Source: Actinomycetota bacterium (GTDB taxonomy: Bacteria > Actinomycetota > Actinomycetes > Mycobacteriales > Jatrophihabitantaceae). From it: a DNA stretch of 10,527 nt. Made by a program: the position numbers and the translations under genes. The notes under the pieces are model-generated. The model did not search any database and was not told the origin of the DNA. It was given only the letters and a program-made list of their open reading frames with translations. The stretch lies in assembly GCA_019241805.1 (NCBI GenBank), contig JAFAWL010000452.1, forward strand, positions 1 through 10,527. The letters are read 5' to 3'. Below, piece after piece: positions 6,806-10,527 of this stretch (position 1 is the stretch's first letter; every line of letters begins with the position of its first letter).

Positions 6806-7426
6806 ATGGTCGTCGCCTTCGCCACCTTCGCCCTGGCCGCGACCTTGATCGTGCTGCTGCCGGGTCCCGACACGCTCGTGGTCGTCCGCAATCTGCTGCG
6901 CGGCGGACGCTCACGAGCGGCCTGGACCGTCCTCGGGGTCCTGTCGGGGTTGACCGTCTGGGTGGTCGCCGCCGCGCTCGGACTCAGCGCGGTCTTGCGC
7001 GCGAGCCACGACGCGTACACCGCGCTGCGTATCGCCGGGGCCGTGTATCTCGTCTGGATCGGTGTCCAGTCGCTGCGCACCCGCTTCAGCCCGAGCGCGA
7101 TGGAGGCAGCGGCGACGCCGCGCCGCGGCCTGCTCGGTACGGGCTACGTGGCCGGCCTCGCGACCGATCTGCTCAATCCGAAGGTCGGCGTCTTCTTCGT
7201 GACCTTCTTGCCGGGGTTCGTGCCGCATGGTTATTCGGTCGGCTGGACGAGCTTGCTGCTCGGAGTCGTGTTCATCGTCCTCACCGCGATCTATTTCGCA
7301 ATGCTGTTGCTCGTCTCCGGTCCGGTGACCCGCTGGATGACCAGCGTGCGGATCCGCCGGCGTCTCGATCGAGGCACCGGCCTGGTCTTGATCGGCTTCG
7401 GGATCCGGCTGGCGATCGAGCCGTAG
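6806..7426 (+). CDS. LysE/RhtB family amino-acid exporter
   Basis: A 206-residue integral membrane protein of the LysE superfamily (RhtB type), at the usual length of about 205. Hydrophobic segments fall near residues 4-20, 40-64, 72-90, 110-138, 147-170 and 188-203. The family hallmark LPGPD is at 18-22 and the second conserved site, NPKVGVFFVTFLPGF, at 124-138. Members export amino acids, homoserine lactones or other small amphipathic metabolites by proton exchange; the substrate cannot be told from sequence. The ATG at 6806 is supported by the -10 spacing. It is on the same strand as efeUOB but has its own promoter, so a link to iron is not implied. Confidence 0.9.
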   Translation: MVVAFATFALAATLIVLLPGPDTLVVVRNLLRGGRSRAAWTVLGVLSGLTVWVVAAALGLSAVLRASHDAYTALRIAGAVYLVWIGVQSLRTRFSPSAMEAAATPRRGLLGTGYVAGLATDLLNPKVGVFFVTFLPGFVPHGYSVGWTSLLLGVVFIVLTAIYFAMLLLVSGPVTRWMTSVRIRRRLDRGTGLVLIGFGIRLAIEP

Positions 7427-7463
7427 CCATCACGCTGCGGGCGCTCACCACGCGATCGTGATC

Positions 7464-7469
7464 TATCTT
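7464..7469 (+). promoter_or_regulatory. candidate -10 of a leaderless promoter deciding a GTG start
   Basis: TATCTT (TAnnnT) ends 7 nt before GTG at 7477. This spacing favours that GTG over the TTG at 7468, which falls inside the hexamer. There is no Shine-Dalgarno. Confidence 0.45.
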
Positions 7470-7476
7470 GATCGGC

Positions 7477-7761
7477 GTGACGTTGACGCCGTCCGAGACC
7501 ATGTTGGTGGCCGTCGGCCTCGTCGAGACGGCGCTGCGCTCCGGTCACGGCGACGCCCGGCGGGCGGTAACCGACTTCGACGCCCTGCTGTCCGGTTATG
7601 GTCCGGCCGATGCATCCATGATCATCGGCGGGCTGCTGGCCTTAATCGCCGACGGCGTTGGCGAAAGCGGCGCGACCCGCGAGCAGGTGTCTCAGTTTCT
7701 GGAGCGCCGGCGTCACTACGCGCTCGGGCTGGACAGCGACCAGTCCGCGCCGACGGACTGA
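7477..7761 (+). CDS. small protein of unknown function (94 residues)
   Basis: I do not recognise a family. The sequence reads MTLTPSETMLVAVGLVETAL, then a polar stretch (RSGHGDARRAVTDFDALLS, 21-39), a hydrophobic helix-like segment at about 48-60 (SMIIGGLLALIAD), a probable amphipathic helix (TREQVSQFLERRRHYALG, 67-84) and an acidic tail. It is likely a soluble all-helical protein rather than a membrane protein. An overlapping frame is open over the same region but gives an Arg-rich, low-complexity product, whereas this frame has ordinary composition and actinobacterial third-position GC bias. It lies 50 bp after the exporter and 36 bp before the VOC gene. Confidence 0.6.
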   Translation: MTLTPSETMLVAVGLVETALRSGHGDARRAVTDFDALLSGYGPADASMIIGGLLALIADGVGESGATREQVSQFLERRRHYALGLDSDQSAPTD

Positions 7762-7776
7762 TATCGATGTGTCCGT
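7753..7776 (+). terminator. inverted repeat over the stop codon of the 94-residue gene
   Basis: Arms ACGGAC (7753-7758) and GTCCGT (7771-7776) pair perfectly around a 12-nt loop that begins with the TGA stop. There is no T-tract. It may be a weak terminator or an mRNA 3' end structure; chance is quite possible. Confidence 0.25.
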
Positions 7777-7785
7777 GAGCCGTGC

Positions 7786-7791
7786 AATGCT
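7786..7791 (+). promoter_or_regulatory. weak -10 candidate for the VOC gene
   Basis: AATGCT ends 6 nt before the ATG at 7798, the same geometry as the other leaderless starts here. It keeps the second A and final T of TAnnnT but lacks the first T, so it is less certain. No ribosome binding site is seen. Confidence 0.3.
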
Positions 7792-7797
7792 CGGTTC

Positions 7798-8196
7798 ATG
7801 TCCGATACGACCACTGTCGACGAAGCTCCCCGGCTGTTCGCCATCACCCTCTTCGTTGACGATCTCGAGCGGTTACGTGCTTCCTACTCGGTGGCGTTCG
7901 ACGCTGAGGTCGTCAATGAGGACGACGACTCCGTCGTGTTCGGCTTCGGGCCGACCTTGGTCAACTTGCTGAGCCGGTCCGCGGCGGACGAGCTCGTGGC
8001 CCCGTGGGCGGTCGGTGCGGCTGCCACGCAGGCGCGCGCGGTCTTCACCGTTGCGGTGACCGACACCGACGCCTACTGCCAGCGACTCGGGCGGGTCGGC
8101 ATCCTCTTGATCAACGGACCGATGACCCGGCCCTGGGGTCCGCGTACCGCATCGTTCGCCGACCCGGACGGGCACGTCTGGGAGATCGCGTCCTAA
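7798..8196 (+). CDS. VOC superfamily (glyoxalase/bleomycin-resistance fold) protein
   Basis: A 132-residue protein with a single VOC module. The first beta-alpha-beta unit starts at LFAITLFVDDLERLRASYS (about 13-31), and the second half ends with the family C-terminal pattern WGPRTASFADPDGHVWEIA (113-131), where E129 is in the usual metal-ligand position. The usual first ligand (His or Gln on the first strand) is replaced by an apolar or Thr residue, so a divalent metal site may be incomplete and the protein may bind a small molecule rather than catalyse. Members range from dioxygenases and lyases to drug-binding proteins; the substrate cannot be inferred. The ATG at 7798 is the first start with correct register to the fold. 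Confidence 0.85.
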   Translation: MSDTTTVDEAPRLFAITLFVDDLERLRASYSVAFDAEVVNEDDDSVVFGFGPTLVNLLSRSAADELVAPWAVGAAATQARAVFTVAVTDTDAYCQRLGRVGILLINGPMTRPWGPRTASFADPDGHVWEIAS

Positions 8197-8207
8197 TCGC
8201 CGCGATC
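8184..8207 (+). terminator. perfect 7-bp inverted repeat over the VOC stop codon
   Basis: Arms GATCGCG (8184-8190) and CGCGATC (8201-8207) flank a 10-nt loop containing the TAA stop. It lacks a T-tract. It is a candidate U-independent terminator before the DUF1801 gene. Confidence 0.3.
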
Positions 8208-8225
8208 GGGTCGGGGCCGGTGGGT

Positions 8226-8231
8226 TACGGT
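8226..8231 (+). promoter_or_regulatory. candidate -10 for the DUF1801 gene
   Basis: TACGGT fits TAnnnT. With initiation about 7 nt downstream the leader would be around 20-25 nt and would include the AGGAGG ribosome binding site. No -35 is evident. Confidence 0.3.
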
Positions 8232-8259
8232 CGAGCGATATCGCCGACGCGAGGAGGTC

Positions 8260-8655
8260 ATGGTGGCGGCTGGCGCGAGCGACGCTTCGAAGCGGATCGA
8301 CGAGCGGATCGCCGAGTTGGACGACTGGCGCGGCCGGACGCTTAAAGAAGTGCGCAAGCTCATCCACGACGCCGATCCCGAAATCGTCGAGGAATGGAAA
8401 TGGGCCAAGGCCACTAGCCCAGGAACCCCGGTGTGGAGCCACAACGGCGGCGTGTGTACCGGGGAGAGTTATCAGAAGGTCGTGAAGCTCACCTTTTTCA
8501 AGGGCGCCTCGCTCGACGACCCGGCCGGTCTGTTCAACTCCAGTCTCGACGGCAAGGTGCGGCGGGCGATAGACATAAAAGAGGGTGACGACCTCGACGC
8601 GCCGGCGCTGACCGCGCTCATCCGCGCAGCCGTCGCGTTGAACGTCGGCAAATAA
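8260..8655 (+). CDS. DUF1801 (YdhG-like) domain protein
   Basis: A 131-residue small soluble protein filled by a DUF1801 domain. Features typical of the family are the N-terminal helix leading to IHDADPEIVEEWKWAK (about 35-50), the GTPVWSHNGGVC strand (55-66), the KVVKLTFFKGASLDDPAGLF stretch (73-92), an R-R-A-I-D-I strand (101-106) and a terminal LIRAAVALN helix. Its biochemical role is unknown. A very strong GAGGAGG ribosome binding site lies at 8251-8257. ATG at 8260 is only 2 nt from it, so the adjacent GTG at 8263 (spacing 5 nt) may be the codon actually used; this changes the protein by one residue. It converges on the next gene with 12 bp between the stops. Confidence 0.85.
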   Translation: MVAAGASDASKRIDERIAELDDWRGRTLKEVRKLIHDADPEIVEEWKWAKATSPGTPVWSHNGGVCTGESYQKVVKLTFFKGASLDDPAGLFNSSLDGKVRRAIDIKEGDDLDAPALTALIRAAVALNVGK

Positions 8656-8667
8656 GGCGCGCTGCTG

Positions 8668-9585
8668 TCAGTCGGCTGCCTCCTCGTCGATGGCTTCGTG
8701 GGCTAGGCGCGCCACGTCGGCCGCGGCGGCGTTGCTCGGATGGCGAGCGGCCGATTCGGCCGCGGCGACCGCGGGACTCTGGGCGGCCCGTCGCAGGGCC
8801 GCGTCCGCTCGCCGGGCCCGGAAACGGCGGCGTCGCTCGTGCTGGGCTCGCGTGGACGCCGAGGGGCGAGGAATCAGGCGCAGCTGGCCTTCGGCAACCC
8901 GTTCGACGACGAGAAGCGGATCGACTCCGCTACTCGCATACTCCAGTCCCGCGTCGAGCACCTCATAGTCGATCTGACAGCGCTCGGCGATGTCCTCGAA
9001 CGTCTGGGTGCGGCCGTGCGACCAGACCGCGATCGCCACAAGGGCCGCGGCCAGGGGGAGGTATCGATTCGGGTCGGTTGCCGCCAGGTAGGTCGGAAAG
9101 ATCGGCTCCGTACGAAGGATCCGGCGCGGCAGGGCCAGCTCCGCCGGCCAGAATTGGACGAGCCAACACCGGCCGTCCGCGGTGTCGGCCCGGCCGATCC
9201 GCACGCGGTGCGACCTGATCGACCCGAGGTGGGCGATCGGCCCGTCGTCGCGTCCGGTCTTACAGTCGACATGCACGACACCCGAGCGGGTGAGGAAGGG
9301 CGCCTCGGCAACCTCCGTGTACTCCCGGTCCCAGATTGGCTCAGGAGCCTCGTCGTGCACCTCAACGGACACACGCTGACGGATGTCGCTCGTCGCCGCG
9401 TGGAGCCAGCCCGCCCCGGTTCTCACGAACGAACCGCAGACCGGCGCGTGGGAGAAGTGTTCGCTCAGCGTTTCTGGGAAGTCAGGAGTGGCCGAGGTCG
9501 GCTCGACACCGCGAGCATCACGGATGACGACGGTGCCGAACTCGGGGAGGTACTCCTCGTCGACCACAGACGACTGCAGTGCCAC
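8668..9585 (-). CDS. uncharacterised 305-residue protein with possible HTH-like segment and basic tail
   Basis: I do not recognise the family. Residues 1-170 look like a mixed beta domain: repeated strands such as RVSVEVHDEAPEPIWDREYT (71-90), SGVVHVDCKT (101-110) and CWLVQFWPAEL (140-150), with several Trp and acidic residues. Residues 175-190 are hydrophobic (LPLAAALVAIAVWSHG), followed by a segment that could be a winged-helix or HTH unit (TQTFEDIAERCQIDYEVLDA, 193-212). Residues 245-270 are very Arg-rich and 265-300 Ala-rich and helical, perhaps nucleic-acid binding. There is no signal peptide. The GTG start at 9585 is supported by AGGAGG (9590-9595) with 4-nt spacing. It is divergent from bfd with 190 bp between. 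The length and ordinary composition of the first 240 residues argue that it is real; the function is open. Confidence 0.8.
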   Translation of the reverse strand: MALQSSVVDEEYLPEFGTVVIRDARGVEPTSATPDFPETLSEHFSHAPVCGSFVRTGAGWLHAATSDIRQRVSVEVHDEAPEPIWDREYTEVAEAPFLTRSGVVHVDCKTGRDDGPIAHLGSIRSHRVRIGRADTADGRCWLVQFWPAELALPRRILRTEPIFPTYLAATDPNRYLPLAAALVAIAVWSHGRTQTFEDIAERCQIDYEVLDAGLEYASSGVDPLLVVERVAEGQLRLIPRPSASTRAQHERRRRFRARRADAALRRAAQSPAVAAAESAARHPSNAAAADVARLAHEAIDEEAAD

Positions 9586-9615
9586 GTACCCTCCTCGACC
9601 GAGCTTGCCCGGGCC

Positions 9616-9621
9616 ACGCTA
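9616..9621 (-). promoter_or_regulatory. candidate -10 for the 305-residue gene
   Basis: On the minus strand TAGCGT (TAnnnT) would start transcription near 9609, giving a leader of about 24 nt that carries the AGGAGG ribosome binding site. No clear -35. The site is about 110 bp from the bfd iron box, so shared control is not evident. Confidence 0.3.
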
Positions 9622-9730
9622 GGGGAAGGCGGCGCCGTGCGCTCGGTGAGTGAAGGGCCTTTTGGAGCCCGAACGAATCGCCTCGCCCCCGAGAGCGCTG
9701 TGTGTGACCGAGCACCGATTTCGCCGCGAG

Positions 9731-9749
9731 TTCGGTTAGGCTAGCCTTC
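9731..9749 (+). promoter_or_regulatory. IdeR/DmdR iron box of the bfd promoter
   Basis: This 19-mer matches the IdeR consensus at 16 of 19 positions, with GGTTAGGCTA intact. Its centre holds the perfect palindrome AGGCTAGCCT (9738-9747). Either TAGGCT (9737-9742) or TAGCCT (9742-9747) could serve as the -10. Position about 27 bp before the bfd start fits repression by iron-loaded IdeR, so bfd would be induced by iron starvation. Confidence 0.78.
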
Positions 9750-9775
9750 CTAGGGGTCGCCGAGTCGAAGGAACC

Positions 9776-9973
9776 GTGTTGTTCGCCTGCATCTGCCACG
9801 CGGTGACCGAGGACAGGGTCGCGCTCGCCGCGGCCGACGGAGTGCGCGATGTCGGCGACCTGGGCGAGATCACCGGCGCCGGCACCGGTTGCGGATCCTG
9901 CTTGGACCGGTTGAGTGATCTTCTTGACGAGGGCCGGAGTTTGTGTGCCCTCGCCGGTCTGCGATCGGCCTGA
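9776..9973 (+). CDS. bfd: bacterioferritin-associated ferredoxin (2Fe-2S)
   Basis: A 65-residue Bfd-family protein. The four cluster ligands are C5 and C7 (FACICHAVTE) and C39 and C42 (GTGCGSC), in the C-x-C ... C-x-x-C pattern of the BFD-like [2Fe-2S] domain. In characterised systems Bfd docks on bacterioferritin and donates electrons through the Bfr haem to reduce the ferric core, releasing Fe(II) into the cytosol. The start is GTG at 9776, with GAAGGAA at 9767-9773 just upstream. The tail after residue 50 (CALAGLRSA) is not conserved. The next gene is bfr, 46 bp downstream, the partner expected from this function. The IdeR box upstream suggests induction when iron is short. Confidence 0.92.
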   Translation: MLFACICHAVTEDRVALAAADGVRDVGDLGEITGAGTGCGSCLDRLSDLLDEGRSLCALAGLRSA

Positions 9974-10006
9974 ACCGTCTCGCCGCGAGCCCGTGCGACG
10001 CTCTCA

Positions 10007-10012
10007 TAAGAT
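10007..10012 (+). promoter_or_regulatory. -10 of a leaderless bfr promoter, deciding the start
   Basis: TAAGAT (TAnnnT) ends 7 nt before ATG at 10020. That places the transcription start at the start codon and excludes the in-frame ATG at 10011, which overlaps the hexamer. No Shine-Dalgarno precedes 10020. Confidence 0.55.
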
Positions 10013-10019
10013 GACGCGC

Positions 10020-10502
10020 ATGCGTGGCGACGAACGAGTGATCGAATTCCTCAACGGCCAGTTGACCGCTGAGTTGACCGCTATCAATCAGTACTTCTTG
10101 CACGCAAAGATGCAGGAGAATTTCGGTTGGCTGAAGCTCGCGCGGTATACCCGTTCGGAGTCGATGGACGAGATGCGGCACGCGGAGCTGTTGACTGATC
10201 GAATCCTGTTCCTGGAGGGTTTGCCTAACTATCAGCGCATCTCGCCGCTACGGATCGGTCAGACCATCAAGCAGATGTTCGAGTCCGACCTGGCGATCGA
10301 GGTCGATGCCGTCAACCGGCTGCGCGAGGGCATCGAATACATGCGCTCGGTTTCCGACGTCACCAGTGCCAAGCTGTTCGAGGCGATCCTGGTCGACGAG
10401 GAACATCACATCGACTACTTGGAAACGCAGCTGCATCTGATCGAAAGCCTCGGCGAGTCGCTCTATCTGTCCCAGTTGATCGAACAGCCCGCAGCCGAGT
10501 GA
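10020..10502 (+). CDS. bfr: bacterioferritin (haem-containing iron storage protein)
   Basis: A 160-residue bacterioferritin, full length. It forms a 24-subunit shell that oxidises Fe(II) and stores it as a ferric core. The dinuclear ferroxidase ligands are all present: E18, E51, H54, E94, E127 and H130, with Y25 nearby. M52, the axial Met that binds haem between two subunits, is also present, so this is a true haem Bfr. The ATG at 10020 gives MRGDERVIEFLNGQLTAELT, the usual family start. In-frame codons continue back to 9915, inside bfd, but that extension is not family-like. It probably works with the upstream Bfd. It is transcribed from its own promoter and perhaps also by read-through from bfd. 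No IdeR box is seen next to its start. Confidence 0.96.
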   Translation: MRGDERVIEFLNGQLTAELTAINQYFLHAKMQENFGWLKLARYTRSESMDEMRHAELLTDRILFLEGLPNYQRISPLRIGQTIKQMFESDLAIEVDAVNRLREGIEYMRSVSDVTSAKLFEAILVDEEHHIDYLETQLHLIESLGESLYLSQLIEQPAAE

Positions 10503-10523
10503 TTCACGCGTCGTCGCTGAATC
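10501..10523 (+). terminator. candidate terminator hairpin after bfr
   Basis: Arms GATTCA (10501-10506) and TGAATC (10518-10523) extend, after one bulged C, through GCG/CGC to a TCGT loop, giving a 9-bp stem that begins within the stop codon. The window ends 4 bases later, so a T-tract cannot be judged. Confidence 0.4.
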
Positions 10524-10527
10524 GGGT

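Noticed and set aside
7458..7778. Alternative frame over the 94-residue gene
   Set aside because: Product is Arg-rich and low in complexity (GRRPRRDGAALRSRRRPAGG), typical of a shifted reading frame in GC-rich DNA, with a start lying upstream of the likely promoter.
8740..9744. Open frame of 334 codons on the plus strand opposite the 305-residue gene
   Set aside because: It has no ribosome binding site and is Arg/Gly rich. The minus-strand frame has a strong ribosome binding site and more normal protein composition. As neither has a recognised family, the choice is less certain than elsewhere.
9915..10019. N-terminal extension of Bfr by 35 codons
   Set aside because: It overlaps bfd, is unlike any bacterioferritin N-terminus, and the -10 at 10007-10012 lies inside it. 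The start at 10020 gives correct numbering of M52 and the ferroxidase ligands.
1..10527. CRISPR array, tRNA, rRNA, insertion sequence, prophage or defence genes
   Set aside because: I saw no regularly spaced repeats, cloverleaf-like sequences, transposase or integrase motifs, or terminal inverted repeats. All sizeable genes are metabolic, transport or iron-related, or are unassigned.

Overview
This 10.5 kb window looks like chromosome from a high-GC actinobacterium. The support is a strong G/C bias at third codon positions, frequent GTG starts, many -10 elements of TAnnnT type (several so close to the start codon that the mRNA would be leaderless), 19-bp IdeR/DtxR-type iron boxes, and actinobacterial families such as DUF3618. 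I cannot name the genus. I see no rRNA, tRNA, insertion sequence, prophage or CRISPR array.

Layout: (1) 71-310 (+) is a small DUF3618 membrane protein. (2) 323-2531 (-) is a tightly coupled pxpA-pxpB-pxpC operon (5-oxoprolinase), each junction an ATGA four-base overlap. (3) 2657-6734 (+) is a complete efeUOB elemental iron uptake operon: an FTR1-type permease with a long C-terminal extension, a cupredoxin/M75 lipoprotein and a Tat-exported DyP-type haem peroxidase. (4) 6806-8655 (+) holds four small single genes: a LysE/RhtB exporter, a 94-residue protein of unknown function, a VOC-fold protein and a DUF1801 protein. (5) 8668-9585 (-) is an unrecognised 305-residue protein. (6) 9776-10502 (+) is bfd (bacterioferritin-associated ferredoxin) followed by bfr (haem bacterioferritin, all usual ligands present).

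The unifying theme is iron. Near-consensus IdeR/DmdR boxes lie before efeU (2624-2642), before efeO (4222-4240) and before bfd (9731-9749). In each, the box core TAGCCT or TAGGCT can also serve as the -10 hexamer, which fits repression by iron-loaded IdeR. The inferred logic is that iron starvation turns on both import (efeUOB) and release from storage (bfd), while bfr has its own, apparently leaderless, promoter. The pxp operon and the small genes between are ordinary neighbours with no visible link to iron.

I did not find a convincing new defence or mobile system. The most worthwhile leads are the roughly 220-residue C-terminal extension of EfeU, the dual-use operator/-10 elements, the run of leaderless promoters that decide start codons, inverted repeats sitting on stop codons, and the unidentified 305-residue gene divergent from bfd.
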